Shown here piece by piece: positions 1 to 8,307 of a stretch of DNA of 24,517 nt. The notes under the pieces are model-generated. The model had not been told where the DNA came from, did no database searches, and worked only from the letters and a program-made list of their open reading frames with translations. This stretch comes from a bacterium (GTDB lineage: Bacteria; Verrucomicrobiota; Verrucomicrobiae; Opitutales; Opitutaceae): assembly GCA_021780625.1 (NCBI GenBank), contig JAJXYI010000573.1:1-24517 (forward strand). Reading direction: 5' to 3'. Made by a program: the position numbers and the translations under genes. How positions within the stretch are numbered: position 1 is the first letter of the stretch; each line of letters begins with the position of its first letter.

Positions 1-1
1 C

Positions 2-643
2 CTGCGTATCGCGGTCGTCGAGGATGACAAAGTGACGCGGGACACCGTGGTGCAATGGATTTCCCAGACGCCCGGGTTCGAGGTGGTGGGCGCATTCGAG
101 GATGCGACCGTTGCCCTGGGGCCGGTGATCAAGCTCATGCCGGATGTATTGCTTGTCGACGTAAACATGCCGGGCATGTCGGGCATCGAGTTCGTCTCGG
201 CGGTGATGTCCCGCGCTCCGAACATCCAATGCATGATGCTGACGGTTTACGGCGATACCGACCATATATTCCAGGCATTGGCCGCGGGAGCGTCGGGGTA
301 TTTGCTCAAGACCACGCTGGGGGATGAATTGGTGGCCGCGATCCGGGAGGTTCATCGGGGCGGGTCGCCCATGACCAGCGACGTGGCGCGGAAGGTCGTA
401 CAAGCCTTTCATAGGCCCAACCCTTCGGAGTCGGGCGAGGCTTCGTTGTCGAATCGGGAGAAGGAAGTTCTCGAAATGCTGGCGATGGGCTATCTATACA
501 AGGAGATAGCCCAGGAGTTGAAGGTGACTATGGCAACGGTCAGCACCTTTGTGCGGCGAATCTATATAAAACTTCAGGTCAACTCGCGTGCGCAGGCGGT
601 GGCGAAGGCCAAAATCGGCTTGCCCCGGCAGGGTGGGCATTGA
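2..643 (+). CDS. NarL/LuxR-family response regulator (5' end missing)
   Basis: DNA-binding two-component response regulator. The frame is already open at base 2 and begins with the receiver beta-1 strand and its acidic pair (LRIAVVEDD), so only a few N-terminal codons are missing. The GTG at 32 lies after that acidic pair and cannot be the real start. The phospho-acceptor is the Asp in LLVDVNM (codon at 158) and the conserved Lys is in GYLLKTT. The last ~60 residues form a LuxR-type helix-turn-helix (LSNREKEVLEML, then KEIAQELKVTMATVSTFVRRIY). The partner kinase should lie upstream, outside the window. The gene converges on the GH39 gene 208 nt away. Nothing in the sequence shows whether it controls the carbohydrate genes. 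Family assignment is firm; the target is unknown. Confidence 0.93.
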   Translation: MRIAVVEDDKVTRDTVVQWISQTPGFEVVGAFEDATVALGPVIKLMPDVLLVDVNMPGMSGIEFVSAVMSRAPNIQCMMLTVYGDTDHIFQALAAGASGYLLKTTLGDELVAAIREVHRGGSPMTSDVARKVVQAFHRPNPSESGEASLSNREKEVLEMLAMGYLYKEIAQELKVTMATVSTFVRRIYIKLQVNSRAQAVAKAKIGLPRQGGH

Positions 644-781
644 GCCCTGCGAAGGTCGCCTGCCAACGCGGGACGGGCGACTGTGCCGCAGGGGTAGGAT
701 ACGACGCCAGGCGGCCCTCCGGGAGATGAAGCGATGAGGGCTCGAATCAGTCCGAGGAGACGGGGACGTCCAACGTGCGAG

Positions 782-798
782 GCCGGCAAGGGGCCGGC
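782..798. terminator. GC-only hairpin between convergent genes (weak terminator candidate)
   Basis: A 6-bp stem (GCCGGC at 782-787 and 793-798) with a 5-nt loop lies between the stop of the response regulator (643) and the stop of the GH39 gene (852). There is no T-tract on either side, so it does not meet the classic rho-independent pattern. The rest of 644-851 shows nothing convincing. Confidence 0.25.
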
Positions 799-851
799 GC
801 TCGCGGTGGCGAAAGAGGTTCTCGGTCGGGCGACCGCGCCGGCGGGTCCAC

Positions 852-2453
852 TCAGAGCGGCTCGAGGGTCACGAAGCAGACGTCGTTTTCACGCAGTTGG
901 AAATCGCGTGAGAACCGTCCGTCCGCACCAACGTTCACGAGCTCTCGAAGCAGGGGGGCTCCGTTGTTGACGTCGCGGATATAGTTGACCTCCGCGCGGG
1001 TCAGTTGGGAGGGCGAGCCGAGATCGCGGTAGGTGGAAAACGCGTCGTTGATGCGATAGCCGACCTTGCGGAGCGTGAGGGCATAGCGGCCGGGTGCGAG
1101 TCCCGCGAGCTTCAGGTGGGCGGTCCCGGAATGCGTGGGAGGCAGATCCTTGAGATAGTAGACCTGGTCGTTGGCCGGCGGGTTGGGCTTGCAGATCGTG
1201 AAATCCCAGAAGAGGGCCTGAACCCCGCCGCGGTGGTCTGCGCAAATGAAGGATTCGTCGTCGTTGCAGACAAGCTGGATGGGCCCGAGGCGGTTCAGGA
1301 ATTGGTAGGCGTAGTAGGAGGGCTTGGCGATGTCTTCATAATTGAGCATTCCAAAACCGCCATGGAACGGCGTGAGGCGGGGGCCGGCCTCCTCGAAGAT
1401 ATCGGTGAACGTCCAGTACGACATCGATTGCGCGTCTGCACCGATGTGCTTGATCTTATCGAGGATGAACGGAGCGCTCTGGTAACAGTCGTGAAGGGGG
1501 TCCGAGGGAGTATAGGACGAACTCCATTCGGTGAAATGCAGCTCAAGGTTGGGCAGGGTCGAATGGCTGATCGTCTTGCGGGCAGCTTGCACGCCGTCCG
1601 TGATGGAATTGCGATCGGGCGAAAAGATCGTGCCGGCCGAACCGTTGGCATCGAGAAATCCGCTCATTGTGGCGTAGGCATGGGTGCTGATGAAGTCGAT
1701 GGGCACGTGGTTCTTCGAACAGAAGTCGATCATGTCCTGGATCCATGCGCAGCCTGCAGTTGCCGGACCGCCGACCTTCAGCTCTGGGTCGATTGCCTTG
1801 ATGGCGCGTGCGGTGGCGGCGTAGAGCTGGAAATATTGCTTTTGAGTTCCTGTGAAGAATCCCGAAAGGTTCGGTTCGTTCCAGACTTCAAAATACCACG
1901 TCCGTACCTCGGCCGCGCCGTAGCGTTCTCTACAGTGCTGGACAAACGCCGAGACGAGCCCGACCCATTTCTTCATGTCCTTCGGCGGGGTCACGTTGCC
2001 GTGCCACCAGAAGATCGTCTGGGGACCGCTGGCCAATGCGGAGGGCATGAACCCCAGTTCGACGAATGGCTTCATTCCGATGCTGTGCAAGAAGTCGAAC
2101 AGCTGATCGATATACTGCCAGTTGTACTCTGGATTGCCATGTTTGTCCTCAAAGTACACGCCCATGTCGTCGCAGAACAGGCCGTGGAATCGGATATATC
2201 GAAACCCGAGCTCACGGTGGACCTGGGTCAATTGGCGTTGCCAATCGGCTCGCAATCCTTCGTTTGCCCGGCCTGCGCCGACGCAGAACTCGGCCATGCG
2301 GTTCATGGGCCCCTGTACAGTATGCAGGTCCGCGCTGATCGTGCGGTTCAGCGGCTCAGGGCCGGGATAGGCGTTTGTCTCTGCCGCGGACGCGACGGCT
2401 GTCGATGTCATCGTCGCCGCAAGGGCGAGAATCTGGAATAGGAGTGTCTTCAT
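852..2453 (-). CDS. Secreted GH39-type glycoside hydrolase (beta-xylosidase-like)
   Basis: Predicted exported retaining hydrolase of clan GH-A, 533 residues. Residues 1-23 are a signal peptide (Lys, hydrophobic core, ASA-type cleavage site). A TIM barrel spans about 35-400. The acid/base is Glu193 in FEVWNEPN and the nucleophile is Glu309 in LHFTEW, the spacing and motifs typical of GH39. Residues 410-533 form a beta-rich C-terminal domain. Known GH39 members include beta-D-xylosidases and alpha-L-iduronidases; xylosidase is the likelier choice beside plant-polysaccharide genes, but the substrate cannot be read from sequence. The ATG at 2453 is chosen because the signal peptide begins there; no Shine-Dalgarno sequence precedes it. 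The gene is divergent from the GH31-led block. Confidence 0.88.
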   Translation of the reverse strand: MKTLLFQILALAATMTSTAVASAAETNAYPGPEPLNRTISADLHTVQGPMNRMAEFCVGAGRANEGLRADWQRQLTQVHRELGFRYIRFHGLFCDDMGVYFEDKHGNPEYNWQYIDQLFDFLHSIGMKPFVELGFMPSALASGPQTIFWWHGNVTPPKDMKKWVGLVSAFVQHCRERYGAAEVRTWYFEVWNEPNLSGFFTGTQKQYFQLYAATARAIKAIDPELKVGGPATAGCAWIQDMIDFCSKNHVPIDFISTHAYATMSGFLDANGSAGTIFSPDRNSITDGVQAARKTISHSTLPNLELHFTEWSSSYTPSDPLHDCYQSAPFILDKIKHIGADAQSMSYWTFTDIFEEAGPRLTPFHGGFGMLNYEDIAKPSYYAYQFLNRLGPIQLVCNDDESFICADHRGGVQALFWDFTICKPNPPANDQVYYLKDLPPTHSGTAHLKLAGLAPGRYALTLRKVGYRINDAFSTYRDLGSPSQLTRAEVNYIRDVNNGAPLLRELVNVGADGRFSRDFQLRENDVCFVTLEPL

Positions 2454-3099
2454 AACGGTCGAAGGGGTTCGTTGTATAGAGATCGTGTTAACGAGGCATC
2501 ACGGCCGGGGTCGGCGTTGAAACTGTGATTGCCGGAGGCTGCATGGGGGCTCCACAGGTTCGGAGCTTTTGCCGTCGGATCGCGGCGCCATGGATGGTTG
2601 GCAGCTCGGATAATGGGGTTGGATGTTATAGCAGAATAAACTCGGCTCAAGGGGGCCGGCGCGGGAAAAATCGGTGCCGCTTGCGGCCGCATAAAAGAAC
2701 TCTTGTCGGCGCTGTCGGGGCAACGCAGTCGACGTCAGCCTGTGACCTCAAGCGGGCGGCATGGCAAGGGTCCGGTTGTCGCATGAAATGACTACAAGGT
2801 CGGAATCGGCATTAAGTATGAGGCCGACTCAGTCTAATGGGGGAGCATTCGACTGAGATGCAATCGGGCTGCAACCTTTGGGGCGCCGTCAGCATAAATG
2901 GTGACGTCTGTAGGCCGGTGTCTGCTTGCAAGATCGCATTATAGCTGGACGATTTCACGGAGTGGCGATCCAAGCCCAAGCTCAGACATCTGCCGACGGT
3001 CAGCCCCGGCTCACGCGCGCTCTTTCTCAGAGCGCGAAGAGGACTCATGCCTATGAAACGCTTGGGTGGCCTTCGCCGTGGCGAACGAGCCTGTGTGGG
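2454..3099. other. Divergent intergenic region between GH39 and GH31
   Basis: About 650 nt with no convincing gene. It should hold the promoters of both flanking transcription units. Visible structure: a 7-bp inverted repeat (2828-2834 with 2851-2857), a TCGGC/GCCGA pair near 2806-2826, a Shine-Dalgarno-like GAAGAGGA at 3036-3043, and an ATG-AAA-CGC start nine bases further on at 3053 that opens an 17-codon frame ending in TGA at 3104. That short frame is discussed with the GH31 start. Open frames on both strands here have no recognisable protein features. Confidence 0.5.
2625..2633 (-). promoter_or_regulatory. Candidate extended -10 for the GH39 gene
   Basis: Read on the minus strand this is TGC followed by TATAAC, an extended -10 pattern, about 170 nt upstream of the GH39 start. 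No good -35 box sits at 16-18 nt. It lies in the divergent GH39/GH31 intergenic region, where the base composition becomes more AT-rich locally. This is pattern matching only. Confidence 0.22.
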
Positions 3100-5781
3100 T
3101 TGTTGAAGCCTTTTGCTATAGTATTTATCATCGTCCTGTCGTTGGGTCGTTTGGTCGCAAAGGAAGAGGCAGCCCTCCCGGGCCACGAGGGCCGGTCGGT
3201 CGTCATCGCTGCCGACGGGGGGACGCTGGTGCTCACGCCGCTGCTCGACAACGCGATTCGCGTTCAGTTTCAGCGTGGCGAGTCTGCCGGCATCCAAAGC
3301 CTGGTATTGAGGGAAGACCTTCCGCGACCCGAGTATCGCGTGCGACATACAGACGGGAGTGTCTCGGTTATATTGAAGGAAATGTCGGCAGTATATGATA
3401 AGCGGACGGATGTGGTGTCTTTTTATAATTCGAATGGCCGAAATATACTCAATGAGCTGGAGGGGGCGCGAAAACTGACGCGCTCCTCGCTTCACGGTCA
3501 GCCCACCTGGGTGGCTGATCAGGGCTTTGATTCGCCTCCCAATGAGCATCTGTATGGCTGCGGAGAGTTTCAGGACGGTTATTTGAATATCCGGGGACTG
3601 CCGCGGCGCCTGACGCAGGTGAATACTCAGATTGCAATACCGGTGGTCATATCGAGCCGTGGCTTTGAGCTACTGTGGCACAATTATGGACTCACCGAAT
3701 TCGATCCTGCCGATCGGCAGATCGCACTCCGGGCCGGCACGAACGGAGGTGTGCGAACGGCGGTTGATGCGACGACGACGGACGGAACGCACAGGCTGGA
3801 GCTTCGAAGCGGGGCGTTCGCCGGTGATTTTCAAGTCGGCGAGGCTGGCCGCTATGCCTTCTTCCTCGATGTCGGTGCGAAGATGGCGCACCGGTGGCAG
3901 GTGGAGATCGACGGCAGGCCGGCGGTCGACTTCTCGAACATATGGCTTCCGCCGACCACCAGCTGGATCTCGGAGCTTTCAGCCGGCCGGCATCAGGTGA
4001 GGGTGGTCGCCGATCAGGGCGATGCGCCCGCGCTCTCTTTTCGCCGGGTTGGCGACTCCACGGAGTTCCGTTCTCCAGTCGCGGCCGGCATCGACTATGT
4101 CGTGATTGCCGGAGAGGGCGACCAGCTGACCTCTTCCTACCGGCGGCTGACGGGCGAGGTGCCGCTGCCGCCCATCTGGGCGCTCGGCTACATCCATTCG
4201 CGCGAGCGGTACAAGTCGCAGGCCGAGCTCCTGGAAAACGCGAAGGGCTTTCGCGACCGGGGCATCCCCTTGGATGTGATCGTGCAGGACTGGCAATACT
4301 GGGGCCGGTATGGCTGGAACGACATGCGGTTCGACGAGGCCCAGTATCCCGATCCCGCGGCGATGGTCGCCAAGCTGCATGCAGAACACGTGCGGCTCAT
4401 GGTGTCGGTGTGGTCGAGGATCGATCCGCAGTCTGATCTCGGGCGGGAGTTTGCAGCCCGGAAGTATTTCATTCCCGGGACGCAATGGGTGGACTTCTTC
4501 AATCCGGCCGCCGCGTCGTTCTATTGGGGCAAGGTGCGCGATCGGCTCCTGCGCTATGGGATCGACGCCTGGTGGTTTGATGCGACCGAGCCGGAAAACG
4601 ACGACCTTGCCGGCCGTATGACCCATGTGGGATGGGGCGGGACAGTGCGGGATCTGTATCCGCTTTTTGTGACGCGCACGGTGTACCAGGGACTGCGCCA
4701 TGACGCCCCGGGGCGACGTCCGTTCATTCTGACCCGAAGCGCCTTCATCGGCGAGCAGCGTTATGGCGCCGCCGTGTGGTCGGGGGACATTGGGGCCAAC
4801 TGGGCCTCCCTGAGGCGCCAGATCACCGCCGGCTTGGGTTATGTCGTGACCGGCCTGCCTTGGTGGACGACCGATACGGGCGGGTTCTTCCGTCCCGGCG
4901 AGAGCCAGTACACGGACCCCGCCTACCGGGAACTCTTCCTTCGCTGGTTCCAATACTCGGTATTCACTCCACTGCTCAGGGTGCACGGATACCAATCCGA
5001 CACGGAGCTGTGGCGCTACGGGCCGTACCTGGAAGCCCAGTGCAGGCGATGGCTTGCGCTCCGCTACAAGCTGCTGCCCTACCTGTACAGCGAGGCGGCA
5101 CGCGTCAGTTTCTCCGGTTCGACGCTCATGCGTCCACTCGTGCTGGATTTTCCCGGGGACGAGAAGGCCTTGTCGCAGTCGTTCGAGTACATGTTCGGCC
5201 CCGCCCTGCTCGTGGCCCCTGTGACGTCCCCCGGAATCGTCGAGAAGAAGGTCTATCTTCCGCGGAGCGCGGGCGGGTGGTACGACTTCTGGAGCGGTCG
5301 GCGGTCGCGCGGCGGCCGCGAGGTGTTGGTGCAGACGCCCATGGAGCAGATCCCGCTGTTTGTCCGCGCGGGATCGATCCTGCCACTGGGGCCGGCGCTG
5401 GATTACGCCACGGAGTCGTCGGCTGAGCCGATCGAGCTGCGCATCTACACGGGCGCCGACGGCGCATATTCGATATACGAAGATGACGGGACGGATTTCG
5501 GCTATGAGAAGGGCGAGCGGAGCTCGATCCCTATCCGCTGGGACGAGGCGCGGCAGGCGCTCACGTTCGGCGCGCGGGAAGGTTGCTTCCCGGGCATGTC
5601 GCGCAAGCAGACCTTCAGGGTCGTCTGGGTCAGCGCAGATCATGGCTCGGGGGACCTGAAGACTCGCGATGTCGACGCAGTAGTGACCTATGACGGCAGC
5701 GTTGTCACCCTTGTCCGTCCGAACGGCGGAGATCCATCGTCATATGAGGGCACGGGAGCCATGGAGGGGGCCGGTGAATGA
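3100..5781 (+). CDS. Exported GH31 alpha-xylosidase with PA14 insert (Xyl31A-like)
   Basis: Retaining alpha-glycosidase expected to remove alpha-1,6-xylose from xyloglucan oligosaccharides. From the TTG at 3100 the protein is 893 residues: signal peptide MLKPFAIVFIIVLSLGRLVA, GH31 N-terminal sandwich, a PA14-like insert at about 233-320, the TIM barrel, then C-terminal sandwiches. The nucleophile is Asp494 (WWFDATEP, codon at 4579) and the acid/base Asp563 (VWSGDIG, codon at 4786). A PA14 domain inserted in the N-terminal sandwich is a known trait of Cellvibrio Xyl31A-type alpha-xylosidases, which is why I favour that activity. The start is uncertain: the frame is open back to a TTG at 2926, without a signal peptide in first position, while the best ATG with a ribosome-binding-like sequence (3053) is out of frame. 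First gene of the four-gene hydrolase block; 87 nt to the next. Confidence 0.9.
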   Translation: MLKPFAIVFIIVLSLGRLVAKEEAALPGHEGRSVVIAADGGTLVLTPLLDNAIRVQFQRGESAGIQSLVLREDLPRPEYRVRHTDGSVSVILKEMSAVYDKRTDVVSFYNSNGRNILNELEGARKLTRSSLHGQPTWVADQGFDSPPNEHLYGCGEFQDGYLNIRGLPRRLTQVNTQIAIPVVISSRGFELLWHNYGLTEFDPADRQIALRAGTNGGVRTAVDATTTDGTHRLELRSGAFAGDFQVGEAGRYAFFLDVGAKMAHRWQVEIDGRPAVDFSNIWLPPTTSWISELSAGRHQVRVVADQGDAPALSFRRVGDSTEFRSPVAAGIDYVVIAGEGDQLTSSYRRLTGEVPLPPIWALGYIHSRERYKSQAELLENAKGFRDRGIPLDVIVQDWQYWGRYGWNDMRFDEAQYPDPAAMVAKLHAEHVRLMVSVWSRIDPQSDLGREFAARKYFIPGTQWVDFFNPAAASFYWGKVRDRLLRYGIDAWWFDATEPENDDLAGRMTHVGWGGTVRDLYPLFVTRTVYQGLRHDAPGRRPFILTRSAFIGEQRYGAAVWSGDIGANWASLRRQITAGLGYVVTGLPWWTTDTGGFFRPGESQYTDPAYRELFLRWFQYSVFTPLLRVHGYQSDTELWRYGPYLEAQCRRWLALRYKLLPYLYSEAARVSFSGSTLMRPLVLDFPGDEKALSQSFEYMFGPALLVAPVTSPGIVEKKVYLPRSAGGWYDFWSGRRSRGGREVLVQTPMEQIPLFVRAGSILPLGPALDYATESSAEPIELRIYTGADGAYSIYEDDGTDFGYEKGERSSIPIRWDEARQALTFGAREGCFPGMSRKQTFRVVWVSADHGSGDLKTRDVDAVVTYDGSVVTLVRPNGGDPSSYEGTGAMEGAGE

Positions 5782-5868
5782 GGGTCTGCGTGTCGAGCGC
5801 GGCGGCCCGGTCAATCCTGTTGACGCCATTCCGACGGATAATCCTGAGATCGCACTGGAACACACCTT

Positions 5869-8223
5869 ATGAGAACCCCGAAGATACGTGCGGCGAATGT
5901 CCTGCTGGTTGCCGGACTTACGTTTTCCCTCTTGAGGGCCGCGCCGACCTCGCTTGGAGCGGCACCCGAGGGCGCCGGCCAGGCGAAGGTCGGGTACTCG
6001 ACACTCCAATACATTGCGCCCGGCGACTCGGAGGCCGTCGCCGTCGAGAAGGCCGCGAAGGTGCTGCCCCGTCCAAACCAGACGGCCTGGATGCGCCTGG
6101 AGCGGATATTTTTCGTCCATTTCGGGGTCAACACGTTCCGCGGCGTGGAATGGGGCAACGGGCATGAAAGTCCCTCGCTCTTCAATCCGACCTCGTTGGA
6201 TGCCAACCAGTGGCTCGGCGCGATCAAGGAGGCCGGAGGCGCGGAGGTGGTGCTGGTCTGCAAGCATCACGACGGCTTCTGCATGTGGCCGACCCGCTAC
6301 ACGCCGCACTCGGTGGTCGCCAGTCCGTGGAAGGGAGGGAAGGGCGATCTGGTGGGCGAAGTGGCTGCCGCCGCGCGGGCCCACGGCGTGAAGCTTGGCG
6401 TGTATCTGTCGCCCGCGGATCTGTATCAGCTCTGCAACAACCCGACCCACCGGGGCGGGTACTATGGCGACGGCAGTCCCAAGGTCGCGTCGGTGATTCC
6501 CACGGATCCGACGCATTTCAAATCGGACCCGACGGTCGGCCGCACGCCGCCCGCCGGCCATTCGAGCTACACCTACGTGGTGGACGATTATAACCGCTAT
6601 TTTCTCAATCAGCTTTACGAGCTGCTGACCCAATACGGTCCCATTTCCGAAGTCTGGTTCGACGGGGCGAATCCCGATCCGAGCGTGAAGGAAAGCTACG
6701 ACTATTCGGCGTGGTACGACCTGATCCGCCATCTCCAGCCGAACGCCGTGATCGCGGTCAAGGGTCCCGACGTGCGCTGGGTGGGCAACGAGGGCGGAGT
6801 GGGGCGCACGATGGAGTGGAGCGTCATTCCGCTTCCCAAGCCGCCCGGCAGCTTCACCTGGCCCGACATGCACGGCGACGACCTGGGCAGCCGCGCCAGG
6901 CTGAAGCCGGGGAGCTATCTCTGGTGGTATCCGGCCGAGGTGAATGCCCCGATCCTGAACGGCTGGTTCTGGTCGCCGGAGAAGAGACCGAAGAGCGCCT
7001 CGCAACTGATCGACATCTACTACACGTCCGTCGGACGCAACGGGGACATGTTGTTGAACCTGTCGCCCGACACGCGGGGACTGATCCCGGACGACCAGCT
7101 GGCCTCGCTGCGAGGGATGGCTAAGGTGATCGCCAACACCTTCGCGAAAAACCTCGCGGAGGGAGGCGTGCTGACGGCCGACTCCTCCGCCCCCGATCAT
7201 CGCCCTGCGTGCGCGATGGACGGCGATCTCGACACGTGGTGGGAGGCGGCCCGCGGCCATTCGACGGCGACGCTCGAGCTGTCGCTGCCCAAGGCCGTGA
7301 CCTTCGACGTGGTCTCGTTGCAGGAGGCGGTGGATCATCGCGGCCAGCGCATCGAGTCGTTTGCGATCGACGCCTGGATTGGATCGTCGTGGGTGACGAT
7401 CGAACGTCAGACGACGGTCGGCCATCGGAGGCTGCTGCGTATCTCAAAACCCGTGACAACCTCGCGGGTCAGGATCCGGATCCTCGGCTCCCGCCTCGAG
7501 CCGACCCTGGCGACGTTCGGCCTGTACAAGCAGGCGGTGCCGATCCCGCCTCCAACCCTGTCCGCGCGGGATGCGCGGGGGGCCGTGACGATTTCCGGGA
7601 GCCCGGGCCAGCGGATTGTCTATACGCTGGATGGCTCGGAGCCCACGTTTGACTCGGCGGTGTATCGCCACCCGCTGGACGTGTCGCGGGGCGGCACGCT
7701 CGAAGCCGCATGCGTGGATGCAAGGGGACTATTGGGGCTGCCCGCCTCGATGGATTACGTGGGACTCGCTCCCATCGGCTGGCGCGTGGCCTCTGCAGGA
7801 GAAGCGAACTCCGCCGACCGCGGCCATGGCCCCGCGTGCGCGATCGACGGTTCTCCGTCGACCTTCTGGATTTCGCCTGCGGACCTCCCGCCGTCCGAGC
7901 CCCGCGCTGTCGTCGTTGATATGGGCGCAGTGCACCGGATCCGGGGCTTCGCGTACCTTCCCCGGCAGGATGGAATGACGGAAGGCGTCGTGGAGACCTA
8001 CCGGTTTGAGATCAGCTCGGATGGAGCGCACTGGACCACCGTCGTGGACCGGGGGCGGTTTGGAAACATCAGGAATAATCCCGCGATGCAGCAGGTGACG
8101 TTTGCCCCGGCCGCGGCGCGTTATTTCAGGTTCACAGGACTTCGAAGCCTCGATCACGACGGCCGCATGGGCGCGGCGGAGATCACTGTCCTGCCGGACG
8201 ATTCATCCAACCTGAGGAGGTAG
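5869..8223 (+). CDS. Exported GH29 alpha-L-fucosidase with two F5/8 type C domains
   Basis: Retaining alpha-L-fucosidase, 784 residues. Signal peptide at 1-31; GH29 catalytic barrel about 55-440 (FFVHFGVNTF near the start, KHHDGFCMW in the middle); nucleophile Asp265 in VWFDGANP. Then a discoidin/F5-8 type C domain (about 445-560), a short chitobiase-C-terminal-like segment (IVYTLDGSEPTFDSAVY, about 580-640), and a second F5/8 type C domain (about 645-780). The extra modules are probably carbohydrate-binding. The general acid/base is not conserved across GH29, so I do not name it. The architecture resembles the GH29 group that prefers alpha-1,3/1,4 fucose, whereas xyloglucan fucose is alpha-1,2; the linkage is therefore open. 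No Shine-Dalgarno sequence precedes the ATG. It sits between GH31 and GH2 in the same direction. Confidence 0.92.
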   Translation: MRTPKIRAANVLLVAGLTFSLLRAAPTSLGAAPEGAGQAKVGYSTLQYIAPGDSEAVAVEKAAKVLPRPNQTAWMRLERIFFVHFGVNTFRGVEWGNGHESPSLFNPTSLDANQWLGAIKEAGGAEVVLVCKHHDGFCMWPTRYTPHSVVASPWKGGKGDLVGEVAAAARAHGVKLGVYLSPADLYQLCNNPTHRGGYYGDGSPKVASVIPTDPTHFKSDPTVGRTPPAGHSSYTYVVDDYNRYFLNQLYELLTQYGPISEVWFDGANPDPSVKESYDYSAWYDLIRHLQPNAVIAVKGPDVRWVGNEGGVGRTMEWSVIPLPKPPGSFTWPDMHGDDLGSRARLKPGSYLWWYPAEVNAPILNGWFWSPEKRPKSASQLIDIYYTSVGRNGDMLLNLSPDTRGLIPDDQLASLRGMAKVIANTFAKNLAEGGVLTADSSAPDHRPACAMDGDLDTWWEAARGHSTATLELSLPKAVTFDVVSLQEAVDHRGQRIESFAIDAWIGSSWVTIERQTTVGHRRLLRISKPVTTSRVRIRILGSRLEPTLATFGLYKQAVPIPPPTLSARDARGAVTISGSPGQRIVYTLDGSEPTFDSAVYRHPLDVSRGGTLEAACVDARGLLGLPASMDYVGLAPIGWRVASAGEANSADRGHGPACAIDGSPSTFWISPADLPPSEPRAVVVDMGAVHRIRGFAYLPRQDGMTEGVVETYRFEISSDGAHWTTVVDRGRFGNIRNNPAMQQVTFAPAAARYFRFTGLRSLDHDGRMGAAEITVLPDDSSNLRR

Positions 8224-8307
8224 TCCGAAAACCCAGCGAGCATCTGGCTCGGTACGGAGCCGACGACCCCACGTGCCTGCGCTCGCATCAATCCAAAACT
8301 TCTTACC

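Noticed and set aside
1005..2441. 478-codon plus-strand frame opposite GH39
   Set aside because: The GH39 catalytic motifs and signal peptide are on the other strand; this frame has none.
2812..3549. 245-codon minus-strand frame across the GH31 upstream region
   Set aside because: Runs antisense into the GH31 N-terminus and shows no family character.
3979..5643. 554-codon antisense frame within GH31
   Set aside because: Shadow of the GH31 coding frame with no protein features.
5740..7425. 561-codon antisense frame within GH29
   Set aside because: His/Arg-rich shadow with no motif.
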